A stretch of 64,000 bases of DNA from CAWEQW01 sp963811365. GTDB lineage: Bacteria; Actinomycetota; Actinomycetes; Propionibacteriales; Nocardioidaceae. The notes under the pieces are model-generated. The model was not told the DNA's origin and did not search any database. It saw nothing but the letters and a program-made list of their open reading frames with translations. Numbering within the stretch: position 1 is the first letter of the stretch; each line of letters opens with the position of its first letter. Shown one piece after another: positions 16,554 through 27,137 of the stretch. Where the stretch lies: NCBI GenBank assembly GCA_963811365.1, contig CAWEQW010000012.1, forward strand, positions 62,001-126,000, read 5' to 3'. Position numbers and translations under genes: made by a program.

Positions 16554-18652
16554 CTACCGGTGTCGGGCCGCGTTCACCAGCACCCACGCGAGCAGGTAGC
16601 TGCGCGAGTCGCCGACGTCGATCGCGGAGTCCGGCAGCTTGCTGAGCGTCGCCTCCGCCTTCCGCGGTTCGGCCATCGCGCGGAACATCGTGAGGTAGTC
16701 GCCGAACGGGACGTCGTAGCCGTGGGCCGTGACGTCGGCCAGGTCGGCGCGGATGCGGTCGGGGGTGAGACCGAGCTGGGCGTAGACCGGTGGCATCGGC
16801 AGCAGCTGGATCCCCAGGATCGCCGACGGCTGGTCGCTGAACCAGGTGGCCCACTCCCGCTTGCCGCCCCAGTTCAGGGAGACGAACGGGTGGTGGTAGC
16901 CGTGGGGCAGGTCCTGCGGCGCGAGCCAGTACGCCTTCGCCGAGGCCGCCTCCAGGCTCAGCTGCCAGGTGGCCTGGCGCTCCATGCCCGGCTGGTGCTC
17001 GGCCCGTGCCCACAGGGCCAGGCCGTTCCAGGCGTTGACCGCCTCGGAGCTGGACTCCTGGTTGTTGCCGTCGCCGAACGGGGAGGTGCCCGACGCCCAC
17101 GAGTGCCCGGCCTAGGGATCGAAGGTCCGGAGCGCGGGCAGCCAGCGGCTCGACACCGGCGAGGCGATGTCCTGGGCGAGCGCGGTCAGCGTGGCGTGCC
17201 AGCGGCGGAGCAGCGCCGGGTGGCCCTCGCCGACCAGGCCGGCGGCGGCCAGGAAGTAGCCGTAGTGGAAGTGGTGGTCGTTGAACTTGTCGGAGCCGAA
17301 CGAGGCGACCCGGCCCACGACGCCGCGGAAGCGCGTGTCGTAGAAGAAGCAGCGCTTGTCGCCCGCCGCGCAGTGCGCCCGTGCGCGAGCCAGCTGTCGA
17401 GCTCGATCGACGACGCGGCGATGAGCCTGCCGTGCCGCGTCGTGGGCGCCGGAGGCACGGGCCAGCCGGTACAGCTGCGCCAGCCGGTAGAGGTCCTTGC
17501 CGCCGAAGTAGGTGTCGTTCGGGGGCATCGGATGCGGGCGACCGCGCTCCGGACGTCCGCACGGACCTGGCTGCGGAGCCGGGTACGGGCGGAGGGGTCG
17601 AGGGGGTGAGGTCGAGGGCACCGGCGGGGTGGAGGGCCTTGACCGCCGTGGTCAGGGTGCGGCCGCGGAAGAGCCGCAACGGTCCGTAGGCGGAGTCGAC
17701 GTGCCGACGACGCGGGCCGGCGCCCTCGACGGCCGGCGCGGCATCGCGGCCATCACTGTGGGGCGCCCGCGGGAGTGCGGTAGGTGATCGCGGTGCGTGC
17801 CTGGTCGTGGTCCACGGCGTAGCGGATCCGGTGCCGCTGATCGGCACGGCGCCGTGGGCCAGGGTGGCGGCGGTGCCGGCGTCGGGCGCCGCGAAGACGA
17901 GCAGGCATCGTGCCCGGCAGCCGCACGCTTCCGGACGTGGGCCGCACCCGCCGGTGGCTGCCGTCGGGGCCGGCGACCACCACGCCGTACGTCGTGCCGC
18001 CCACGGTAGTGCGCAGCCAGGGGCCGGAGCCGGCCGGGCGAGCCCGCCGGGGAGGGTGACCTTCTGGGCGCGCAGCGCGGTGTACGACACGTAGGGCCAT
18101 CCCTCGGCCAGGGTCAGCCGGCCGACCCGCGAGCCGGAGGACGAGTAGGTCGCGGTGGCGGACACGGGCTCGGCCTGGGTGGCGCGGAAGCCGTCTGTGG
18201 GCAGGCCCATGCTGAGCTGCGGCGCGAAGGGCGCGGCGATGGTCCGGTCGGTGGCAGTGACCTGAGGCAGTCCGACGCCGAAGCCGTCGGCGCGGGCCTG
18301 CGAGGCCAGCGGCATGCCGAAGACCGGCTGCGGGGTGTCGCCGAAGAACATGCCCGAGTACCAGCGGTTCGTCGGCGGCGCGACGGCCGCGGGCGACGCG
18401 GGTCGTCCCCGGCGAGCCCTGGGCGTGGCTGAGGAGCCGCACGGCGGTGGGCGTCCAGCCGTGTGGAGCGGTGCTGCCGGCGTCCGTCCACCGATGGGAC
18501 GGCGTGTAGAAAGGGGCCATGCTCCGAGCCGTTCTCGCCGTGGCCGGCTCCGTCGACGGCGACCTGGAGAGCAGGCGCGCGGCGACGCCGCCGGCCAGGG
18601 CGAGCCCCAGGACGACGGCCACGACGATGATGGCGGTCGTCCTGTTCCTCAT
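16554..18652 (-). pseudogene. GH81 endo-beta-1,3-glucanase, multiply disrupted
   Basis: The pieces assemble into a glycoside hydrolase family 81 enzyme, which cuts beta-1,3-glucan chains internally. ATG 18652 opens an N-terminal anchor (MRNRTTAIIVVAVVLGLALA), then FGDTPQPVFGMPLASQARADG, PYVSYTALRAQKVTLPGG, and FGSDKFNDHHFHYGYFLAAAG. The catalytic region GHSWASG...GDGNNQESSSEAVNAW keeps its Glu residues. The reading frame changes at least seven times between 17.4 and 18.6 kb. In addition an in-frame TAG at 17112-17114 replaces the Tyr expected in DPYAGHSW. The C-terminal part from 17111 to the stop at 16554 is otherwise clean. The start overlaps the upstream stop (TGATG). Confidence 0.82.
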
Positions 18653-19370
18653 CAGCCACCTCCTGGGGTGAGCAGGCCGGCGAACCGGGACCTCACCTCG
18701 TGCACCAGGCCGTTGTCGCGGAGCCGGGCGGAGACCTGCACCGGAGTGCCGGTCGCGAACATGCCCCGGTTGTCGAGCTGAGGCGCACGGGCGCGCAGCC
18801 GGGTCTGCGCCTGCTGCCCGCGGGTCTGCACGCGGACCCGGGTCACCTTCGCGGTGAAGGCGCGCTGGTCGGGCAGGGTCGACGGTCACGTGCTGGGCAC
18901 GGCGGATCAGCGCGTACTCGCGTGGCGTGAGCCGGAAGTCGGCCTGGACGTAGCTGCTGCCGCGCTTCTGGATGCGCACCATCGTGGCGTCCATCGGCAC
19001 GAAGGCGCCCTGGATGTAGTTGACGGCCACGACCTTGCCGGGGAGGGCGCCCGGACGACGAGCTCGTCGCCGTGGCGATGTCGTAGGGCGACTTGTGCGG
19101 GTGCACGGCGTCGTTGGCGACGTCGCGGGCGAGCTGGTTGCTCTTGACGACGTAGAGCTCCTGGCCGGCCTTGACCGTCTGGCCCTCGTGGACGGCCTGC
19201 GTCTTCACCACGCCGGCGTAGGCGGTGCCCATGGTGTAGGAGCGCGACTGCAGCTCGGCACTGACGTCCTTCGCGGAGCTGATCCGGTGTCCAGGTGCAG
19301 TGCGAGAGCCCGACGATGCCGAGGACGAGCAACGGCTGAACAGGTACTTGAGGCGGGTCAGAAAGCTCAT
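18652..19370 (-). pseudogene. HlyD-like membrane-fusion protein, frameshifted
   Basis: The fragments read MSFLTRLKYLFSR, a membrane helix containing LLVLGIVGL in a second frame, then AYAGVVKTQAVHEGQTVKAG (a lipoyl-like hairpin), then VAVNYIQGAFVPMDATMVRI, and finally RGMFATGTPVQVSARL. This is the plan of an HlyD/Alg44-type periplasmic adaptor. Frame breaks lie in the membrane segment (about 19300-19330), at about 19050 and 19070 and at about 18880; each can be repaired by one base. ATGA and TGATG overlaps join it to the synthase gene upstream and the GH81 gene downstream, so it is the middle gene of one operon. Confidence 0.72.
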
Positions 19371-21085
19371 CGCACTCCTCGAAGGATCGCGGTGGGGCGC
19401 TCGACGCTCGGCGCGCCGGCGGTGCTGGCCGTGCCGAGGCGGCCTGCGGTGGCCGCGGCGGCGAGCGACCGGCTGCCACGGTGGGCCTTGCGGGTGCGCC
19501 GCCGGTCACGTCGTACGGTGCGCGCCTCCCGGTACGCAATGGTCAGGAACACGCCCAGGACGACGGTGTTCAGAGCGTTCCAGGCCAGCGCCAAGGTGAG
19601 TTGGCCGGTGACGTCGGCCTTCCACACACCGACCGCCGTGGTGAGCGCCAGGAACAGGAACACGACCACCTGCGGAAGCGTGTAGTTGTACGGTGAGCGC
19701 GCCGCGCCGACCCGGCCGGTCACGTGCCACTGACGCTCACGCCGGGTGACGGCGTTCCACAGGGCCTGCAGGTAGATGGGGAAGGACGCGGTGGACAGCA
19801 TCAGCGTCTCCCACCGGAACGACCCCATCGTGTAGAGCGCCACCACTATCTGCATGAAGTAGAAGCCGGCGTAGTAGAGCAGCCAGGTCCCCGTCGGGAC
19901 GCCCAGGCTGACCGGCGTCAGGTCGAAGTAGATCTGCAGCGGCGGTACCAGCAGCAGCAGTGCCGGAGCGATCCCGTTCAGGTAGAACGTGCTCGTCGTC
20001 AGGTACTGGATGCGCTGGTCGGTGGTCAGCCGGCGTTTCCGGCTGAGCGGGTTGTGGCGGAACAGGATCTCGAACGCCCCGGTGGCCCAGCGCAGCTGCT
20101 GCTTGCTGTAGGCCTCGATGGACTCGGGGGTGTGGCCGACGGCGAGCACCGCACCGGTGTAGATCGAGCGCCAGCCCCGTTCGTGCAGCAGGATCGAGGT
20201 CCAGATGTCCTCGGACTTGGACTTCTGGTAGATGCCGCCGATGTCCGCGATCGCGTTGCGCCGGAACACCACGTTCGTGCCCACGCAGAACGCCGCGTTG
20301 AACCGGTTCTTGCCGGACTGGATCAGCGCGTAGAACACCGACTGCATGTAGCCGGAGCCCTTCGAGAGGACGGTGTGCAGGTTCCCGTAGGCCTGCGGCG
20401 TCTGCACGAAGGCGACCTTGTCCGTGGCGAAGTACGGGAGCGTCTCGTGCAGGAACTGCGGCTTCGGGGCGAAGTCGGCGTCGAACACGGCGAAGAACTC
20501 GGCATCGGTATGGGACAGGGCGTGGTTGATGTTGCCCGCCTTGGCGCCGGCGTTGTCGTCGCGGCGGATGTACTCGGCCCCCAGCTCGGCGGCGAGGTCG
20601 CGGACCTCGTCGGACCTCCCGTCGTCGAGCACGATGGTCCGGTGCCGGCCGCGGATGGCCAGCGCAGCGGTCACGGTACGACGGACGACCGCGAGGTCCT
20701 CGCCGTAGACCGTGACGAACACGTCGACCGACGTCTCCTGCTCGTGCAGGAACATCGGCCACCGGGACGAGGTGACCTCGGCACGGTCGGCGAGGATCCG
20801 CGCGGGGTCGAACAGGTTGCGCTTGGCCTGGTGGTAGGCGTAGTCGCGGGCGTCGTACCCGCTGGAGAGGATCGTCCACAACGCCAGCAGGGCCTGCACG
20901 ATCAGCCACGTCTCGGCCGTCATGACGAGGGCGAACGGCAGCAGGTCACCGTGGTTCGCGGGCCGCAGCAGGAAGCTCGCGTACGCCAGCACGCCAATGG
21001 TCGCGAGCAGCACCAGCATCATCAGAGACGGTGAGCTCGACCGGGTGGCGTCGCGGGTGTGCTCGGACGACCCGCCCGCTTCCAT
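19367..21085 (-). CDS. GT2 family processive glycosyltransferase (cellulose/curdlan-synthase-like)
   Basis: This membrane glycosyltransferase has the processive GT2 signature: the substrate Asp in VLDDGRSDEV, DAD in AVFDADFAPKPQF, the base motif in KSEDIW, and QQLRW after it. Two N-terminal membrane helices (about residues 22-70) and at least four C-terminal ones frame the catalytic domain. No PilZ domain is seen. Such enzymes polymerise and export beta-glucans; the GH81 gene in the same operon suggests a beta-1,3-glucan (inference). The ATG at 21085 is the first safe start (572 aa), but it lacks a ribosome-binding site, whereas GAAGGAG sits 7 nt before an in-frame ATC at 21124, which may be a mutated start. 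Confidence 0.88.
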   Translation of the reverse strand: MEAGGSSEHTRDATRSSSPSLMMLVLLATIGVLAYASFLLRPANHGDLLPFALVMTAETWLIVQALLALWTILSSGYDARDYAYHQAKRNLFDPARILADRAEVTSSRWPMFLHEQETSVDVFVTVYGEDLAVVRRTVTAALAIRGRHRTIVLDDGRSDEVRDLAAELGAEYIRRDDNAGAKAGNINHALSHTDAEFFAVFDADFAPKPQFLHETLPYFATDKVAFVQTPQAYGNLHTVLSKGSGYMQSVFYALIQSGKNRFNAAFCVGTNVVFRRNAIADIGGIYQKSKSEDIWTSILLHERGWRSIYTGAVLAVGHTPESIEAYSKQQLRWATGAFEILFRHNPLSRKRRLTTDQRIQYLTTSTFYLNGIAPALLLLVPPLQIYFDLTPVSLGVPTGTWLLYYAGFYFMQIVVALYTMGSFRWETLMLSTASFPIYLQALWNAVTRRERQWHVTGRVGAARSPYNYTLPQVVVFLFLALTTAVGVWKADVTGQLTLALAWNALNTVVLGVFLTIAYREARTVRRDRRRTRKAHRGSRSLAAAATAGRLGTASTAGAPSVERPTAILRGVR

Positions 21086-21372
21086 GGGGGGGCCGAGGAG
21101 TTGCTCGAACTCGGTAGTGGCGATCGTCGTGCTCCTTCGGTGGTGGTCGCGCACGGTTCTGCGCGCGCCGACGTTCCGGCGGGTGTCTGGTTCGTTTGGT
21201 GGTCGAGCCATGCCGCGACCGGTGAGTCACCGGTCGTCCTGGGCTCGGAACGGGGCGCCTTCGACGCCGATCGGGACTGTGCCCGGACCGGCGCGCGTCC
21301 ATACAGTGATTCAGCGCACGTACCGGACATGCCGGGCGGCCACGTGCCCGTCCCAGGCCGGCCGGACCGGGC

Positions 21373-21378
21373 TAGCCT
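21373..21378 (+). promoter_or_regulatory. -10 hexamer of the alkA-like gene (leaderless)
   Basis: TAGCCT followed by 7 nt and the ATG at 21386, with no ribosome-binding site between them. Confidence 0.5.
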
Positions 21379-21385
21379 TGTCCCG

Positions 21386-22315
21386 ATGGGCATCTCCGAG
21401 GACGCCGGGCAGGCCCGCGCGTGGCAGCCGGCGTGGCCGTGCCCCGTGCGCCAGGTGCTGGCGGTCCACCGCCGGGGAGCGGGCGACCCGACGTTCCGCT
21501 CCGATCCCGACGGCACCGTGTGGCGCGGAATCGGCACTCCCGAGGGCCCCGCCACGCTGCGGATCGCGCCGCTGCGCGCCGGCACCGTGCAAGCCCGGGC
21601 ATGGGGGCCGGGCGCCGGGTGGGCGCTGGACGCGCTGCCGAACATGCTCGGCGCTTCGGACGACCCCGAGGGCTTCGCACCGGAGCATCCCGTGCTGGCC
21701 GACGCGCAGCGCGCCCACCGGCACTGGCGGGTCGGCCGCACCGGCCTGGTGATGGAGTCCCTCGTCCCGGCGGTCATCGAGCAGAAGGTCACCGGGCAGG
21801 AGGCGTTCGGCGGCTTCCGCGCCCTGGTGCACCGCTACGGACGGCGCGCGCCCGGACCGGGGGCGGCGCGCGGTGTGTGGGTGCAGCCTCCGGCCGAGAC
21901 GATCCGGATGGTCCCGTCCTGGGAGTGGCTGCGGATGCACGTCGACCCGGCCAGGTCACGGACCCTGGTCCGCGCGGCCCGGGTGGCCTCCTCGCTGGAA
22001 CGGACGGTCGGCCTGCCGCCGGCCGAGGTCGACCGCAGGCTCCGGTCGGTGCCCGGCGTCGGCGTGTGGACGTCGGCGGAGGTGCGGTTCCGGGTGCACG
22101 GCGACGCCGACGCGGTCAGCTTCGGCGACTACCACATCGCCAGGAACGTGGGCTGGGCGCTGACCGGCGAGGAGGTCGACGACGCCGGGCTCGCGGCGCT
22201 CCTCGCGCCCTACCGGCCGCACCGCTACCGGGTGCAGCGGCTCGTCGAGCTCGCCGGGCTGCACCGGCCCCGGCACGGCCCCCGGATGGCCCCGCGTCGG
22301 CATTTGCCTGCATGA
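21386..22315 (+). CDS. DNA-3-methyladenine glycosylase II-like (AlkA / HhH-GPD)
   Basis: This 309-residue helix-hairpin-helix glycosylase is expected to excise alkylated bases in base-excision repair. The C-terminal half has the HhH-GPD core: VPAVIEQKVTGQEAF, then LRSVPGVGVWTSAEV (the hairpin), then DAVSFGDYHIARNVGW, where the Asp of GDYH is the expected catalytic residue. The N-terminal 120 residues form the AlkA-type beta domain. The frame is open far upstream, but the ATG at 21386 follows a leaderless-type hexamer. Confidence 0.87.
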   Translation: MGISEDAGQARAWQPAWPCPVRQVLAVHRRGAGDPTFRSDPDGTVWRGIGTPEGPATLRIAPLRAGTVQARAWGPGAGWALDALPNMLGASDDPEGFAPEHPVLADAQRAHRHWRVGRTGLVMESLVPAVIEQKVTGQEAFGGFRALVHRYGRRAPGPGAARGVWVQPPAETIRMVPSWEWLRMHVDPARSRTLVRAARVASSLERTVGLPPAEVDRRLRSVPGVGVWTSAEVRFRVHGDADAVSFGDYHIARNVGWALTGEEVDDAGLAALLAPYRPHRYRVQRLVELAGLHRPRHGPRMAPRRHLPA

Positions 22316-22343
22316 GCCGCTCGACCTGTCCGATAGTGACAGG

Positions 22344-23288
22344 GTGCCCTACCGTGGCGTGACCTCGCTGGCGGAGCTGGAGCGCCTGTCCGCCGAGCAG
22401 GCCGACCGGTTCTTCGCCGAGGTGGCCCCGGTCGACGTCGTACGGCTGCTGCACGATGCGACCGACCACGACCTGCGCACCCTGGCGCTGGTCGAGCACG
22501 TGCGCGAGCCCGCGGTGCGGCACGTCCTGGAGCGGATGCCGGAGCTGGCGGTCGCGGACCGCCTGACGACGGTGCGCGGGACCGTGGACTTCCGCCTCAC
22601 GATGCCGCGGCACCGACCCCCCGAGGTGCACGGGCTGGTGTTCGACGGGAAGGGTGTGACCGTCACCGCACCGGGGCACGCCGACGTGACGATCACCACC
22701 GACGCGGTGGACTTCTTCCGGTTGATCTCCGGCGCCAAGAACGCCGCGCTGCTGCTGCTCTCCGGCAAGCTCGAGATCGAGGGCGACGAGCTCCTGGCGC
22801 TGCAGGTCGGCGGCGTCTTCCAGGTTCCGGGCCAGCCGGGCGTGGCCGTGGACCCCGCTGCCGTGGACCCGGTGGACGTCGCCGACGTGCTGGGACACGT
22901 CAAGGACCAGCACCTCGACGCGGTGATGGCCGGCGCCTTCCGCGGCCTCATCCTGGAGCAGGTGTTCGCGCAGTTCCCGGGGTTCCTCGACGCGGAGAGG
23001 GCGGCGCGCACGACGCTGACCGTCGGCTTCACCGTCAACGGCCGCGCCGACGGCGGGGCCGACCGCTACGTCGTGCGGGTCGTCGAGGGCTGCTGCACAG
23101 TGTCCTCGGACGCGACGGACCGCAGTGAGCGGGACGCCACGATCACGCTGAGCGGCGCGCACTTCCTCAAGCTCGTCACCGGGCACCTCAACCCTCTGGT
23201 GGGCATCATGAAGAAGCAGCTCAAGGTGCGCGGCGACAAGCACGCCGTGCACACGCTGCACAAGATCATGCGAGTGCCCGGCCAGTAG
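22344..23288 (+). CDS. Protein with two SCP2-like sterol-binding domains
   Basis: The 314-residue protein has an N-terminal helical section (about 1-65) and two SCP2-type lipid-binding domains. One is around 75-160 (TTVRGTVDFRLTM to LLSGKLEIEGDELLALQVG), and the second is around 215-310 (RTTLTVGFTVNGRADGG to LNPLVGIMKKQLKVRGD). Domains of this type bind acyl or sterol lipids; no catalytic residues are expected. The role is unknown. GTG 22344 has a weak AGGG just upstream. It converges on the cardiolipin-synthase-like gene with about 25 bp between the stops. Confidence 0.78.
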   Translation: MPYRGVTSLAELERLSAEQADRFFAEVAPVDVVRLLHDATDHDLRTLALVEHVREPAVRHVLERMPELAVADRLTTVRGTVDFRLTMPRHRPPEVHGLVFDGKGVTVTAPGHADVTITTDAVDFFRLISGAKNAALLLLSGKLEIEGDELLALQVGGVFQVPGQPGVAVDPAAVDPVDVADVLGHVKDQHLDAVMAGAFRGLILEQVFAQFPGFLDAERAARTTLTVGFTVNGRADGGADRYVVRVVEGCCTVSSDATDRSERDATITLSGAHFLKLVTGHLNPLVGIMKKQLKVRGDKHAVHTLHKIMRVPGQ

Positions 23289-23313
23289 CGGGGCCGTGGC
23301 CGGCAGCTCAGAT

Positions 23314-24591
<1,278 letters not shown>

Positions 24592-24640
24592 GAGGAGAAT
24601 CTAGTCAATCGCGGGGTCCGAGACTGTCGGTGGTGCGAAC

Positions 24641-24646
24641 TAGGGT
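24641..24646 (+). promoter_or_regulatory. -10 hexamer of uvrB (leaderless), inside a degenerate SOS-like box
   Basis: TAGGGT ends 7 nt before the uvrB ATG. It lies within GCGAACTAGGGTTGTC (24635-24650), which matches the actinobacterial LexA consensus TCGAACnnnnGTTCGA at 8 of 12 defined positions. This is weak next to the uvrA box. Confidence 0.45.
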
Positions 24647-24653
24647 TGTCCTC

Positions 24654-26768
24654 ATGAGACCCGTCACCGATCTCACCCGCAAGGTCGCGCCCTTCCGGGT
24701 GGAGTCCGACTACCAGCCCTCGGGTGACCAGCCGACCGCGATCGCGGACATCGAGCGGCGGATCTCGGCCGGCGAGAAGGACGTCGTGCTGCTCGGCGCG
24801 ACCGGAACGGGCAAGACGGCGACGGTGGCCTGGGCCGTGGAGAGGCTCCAGCGGCCGACCCTGGTCATGCAGCCCAACAAGACGCTCGCCGCGCAGTTCG
24901 CCAACGAGCTGCGCCAGCTGCTGCCGCACAACGCCGTCGAGTACTTCGTCTCCTACTACGACTACTACCAGCCCGAGGCATACGTCCCGCAGACCGACAC
25001 CTACATCGAGAAGGACTCCTCGATCAACGAGGAGGTCGAGCGGCTGCGGCACTCCGCCACCAACTCGCTGCTGACCCGCCGCGACGTGATCGTGGTCTCG
25101 ACGGTGTCGTGCATCTACGGCCTCGGGACCCCGCAGGAGTACGTCGACCGGATGGTCAAGCTGCGGGTCGGCGCCGAGCTGGACCGTGACCAGCTGCTGC
25201 GGCGGCTCGTGGAGATCCAGTACACCCGCAACGACATGGCCTTCACCCGCGGCACGTTCCGGGTCCGCGGGGACACCCTCGAGGTCTTCCCGGTCTACGA
25301 GGAGCTGGCGATCCGGGTGGAGTTCTTCGGTGACGAGGTCGAGCGGCTGATGACCCTCCACCCGGTCACCGGCGAGGTGCTCACCGAGGACACCGAGCTG
25401 CACGTCTTCCCGGCCACCCACTACGTCGCCGGCCCCGAGCGCATGGAGCGGGCGATCCGCGGCATCGAGACCGAGCTGGACGAGCAGCTGGGGCTCTTCG
25501 AGCAGCAGGGCAAGCTGCTCGAGGCGCAGCGCCTGCGGATGCGGACCACCTACGACGTCGAGATGATGCGCCAGGTCGGCTCCTGCTCCGGCATCGAGAA
25601 CTACTCGATGCACATCGACGGGCGGTCCCGGGGCTCGGCGCCGAACTGTCTGCTCGACTACTTCCCCGAGGACTTCCTGCTCGTGGTCGACGAGTCGCAC
25701 GTCGCCGTGCCGCAGATCGGCGGCATGTACGAAGGCGACATGTCCCGCAAGCGCAACCTCGTCGACCACGGCTTCCGGCTGCCGAGCGCGATGGACAACC
25801 GGCCGCTGCGCTGGGAGGAGTTCCTCGACCGCATCGGCCAGACCATCTACCTCTCGGCGACGCCGGGCGACTACGAGCTGGCCAAGGTGGGAGGGACGGG
25901 CAACGTCGTCGAGCAGATCATCCGGCCGACCGGCCTGGTCGACCCCGAGGTGCTCGTCAAGCCCACGAAGGGCCAGATCGACGACCTGATCCACGAGATC
26001 AACACCCGCGTCGAGCGCAACCAGCGGGTCCTGGTCACCACGCTGACCAAGAAGATGTCCGAGGACCTCACCGACTACCTGCTCGAGGCCGGGGTGCGGA
26101 CCCGCTACCTGCACAGCGAGGTCGACACGCTGCGCCGCATCGAGCTGCTGCGTGAGCTGCGGCTCGGCCAGTACGACGTGCTCGTCGGGATCAACCTGCT
26201 GCGCGAGGGGCTCGACCTGCCCGAGGTGTCGCTGGTCGCGATCCTCGACGCGGACAAGGAGGGCTTCCTCCGCTCGGACAAGTCGCTGATCCAGACGATC
26301 GGGCGAGCGGCCCGCAACGTGTCCGGCCAGGTGATCATGTACGCCGACAAGGTCACCCCCTCGATGGAGTCCGCGATCGACGAGACCAACCGCCGCCGCG
26401 CGAAGCAGGTCGAGTACAACACCGCCCACGGCGTCGACCCGCAGCCGCTGCGCAAGAAGATCGCGGACATCACCGAGATGCTGGCCCGCGAGGACGAGGA
26501 CACCGAGCAGCTCCTCGGCGGCGGCGGACGCCAGCAGTCCCGCGGCAAGGCACCCGTGCCGGGGCTCGGCTCCCGGCAGTCCGGCAAGCACGCCGCCGAG
26601 CTGGCCGGGCTGCCGTCGCAGGACCTCGCCGAGCTGGTGCAGCAGCTCACCGACCAGATGCACACCGCAGCCGGTGAGCTCCAGTTCGAGCTCGCGGCGC
26701 GGCTGCGCGACGAGATCTCCGACCTGAAGAAGGAGCTGCGGCAGATGGTCGAGGCGGGCGCGCGGTAG
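24654..26768 (+). CDS. uvrB: Excinuclease ABC subunit B
   Basis: UvrB is the damage-verification helicase of nucleotide excision repair: UvrA loads it at a lesion and UvrC then cuts. The 704 residues include Walker A GATGTGKT (about 43-50), the beta-hairpin region YYDYYQPEAYVP, the helicase motif VVDESH, RAARN, and a C-terminal UVR domain (about 660-697) that contacts UvrC. The ATG at 24654 follows a leaderless-type hexamer; the longer frame from 24630 has no support. Confidence 0.97.
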   Translation: MRPVTDLTRKVAPFRVESDYQPSGDQPTAIADIERRISAGEKDVVLLGATGTGKTATVAWAVERLQRPTLVMQPNKTLAAQFANELRQLLPHNAVEYFVSYYDYYQPEAYVPQTDTYIEKDSSINEEVERLRHSATNSLLTRRDVIVVSTVSCIYGLGTPQEYVDRMVKLRVGAELDRDQLLRRLVEIQYTRNDMAFTRGTFRVRGDTLEVFPVYEELAIRVEFFGDEVERLMTLHPVTGEVLTEDTELHVFPATHYVAGPERMERAIRGIETELDEQLGLFEQQGKLLEAQRLRMRTTYDVEMMRQVGSCSGIENYSMHIDGRSRGSAPNCLLDYFPEDFLLVVDESHVAVPQIGGMYEGDMSRKRNLVDHGFRLPSAMDNRPLRWEEFLDRIGQTIYLSATPGDYELAKVGGTGNVVEQIIRPTGLVDPEVLVKPTKGQIDDLIHEINTRVERNQRVLVTTLTKKMSEDLTDYLLEAGVRTRYLHSEVDTLRRIELLRELRLGQYDVLVGINLLREGLDLPEVSLVAILDADKEGFLRSDKSLIQTIGRAARNVSGQVIMYADKVTPSMESAIDETNRRRAKQVEYNTAHGVDPQPLRKKIADITEMLAREDEDTEQLLGGGGRQQSRGKAPVPGLGSRQSGKHAAELAGLPSQDLAELVQQLTDQMHTAAGELQFELAARLRDEISDLKKELRQMVEAGAR

Positions 26769-26772
26769 ACCC

Positions 26773-27129
26773 ATGACGCCCGCGGAGCTCCTGGCGCACT
26801 GCCTGGCGAAGCCGGGCGCGTGGCCCGACAACCCCTGGGACCACGACCACCCGGTGGTGAAGGTGCACGACAGGATCTTCGCCTTCACCGGAGCGGACAC
26901 GGTCGGCGTCAAGGCTGGCCGGGACCGGGAGGAGGCAGACGAGTGGCTGCTGCGCTATCCGCAGGACGCGTCGGCGATGGCCTACATCGGGCGGTCCGGG
27001 TGGAACACGCTGCGCCTCGACGGGGTGGTCCCCGACGACGAGGTCCGCGCCGCGGTCGACGTCTCCTACCGGCTGGTGGTCTCGCGGCTCCCGCGCAAGC
27101 ACCGTCCGGACGGCTGGGAGGAGGCGTGA
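26773..27129 (+). CDS. MmcQ/YjbR family DNA-binding protein
   Basis: The 118-residue protein of the MmcQ/YjbR family starts 4 nt after the uvrB stop, so it is probably cotranscribed. The fold is a small alpha/beta CyaY-like domain; family marks are GAWPDNPWDHDHPVVKV, then VGVKAGRDREEADE, then GWNTLRLDG, and the basic LPRKHRP near the end. Members are reported to bind DNA, but no clear role is established. Confidence 0.86.
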   Translation: MTPAELLAHCLAKPGAWPDNPWDHDHPVVKVHDRIFAFTGADTVGVKAGRDREEADEWLLRYPQDASAMAYIGRSGWNTLRLDGVVPDDEVRAAVDVSYRLVVSRLPRKHRPDGWEEA

Positions 27130-27137
27130 GCGACCGG

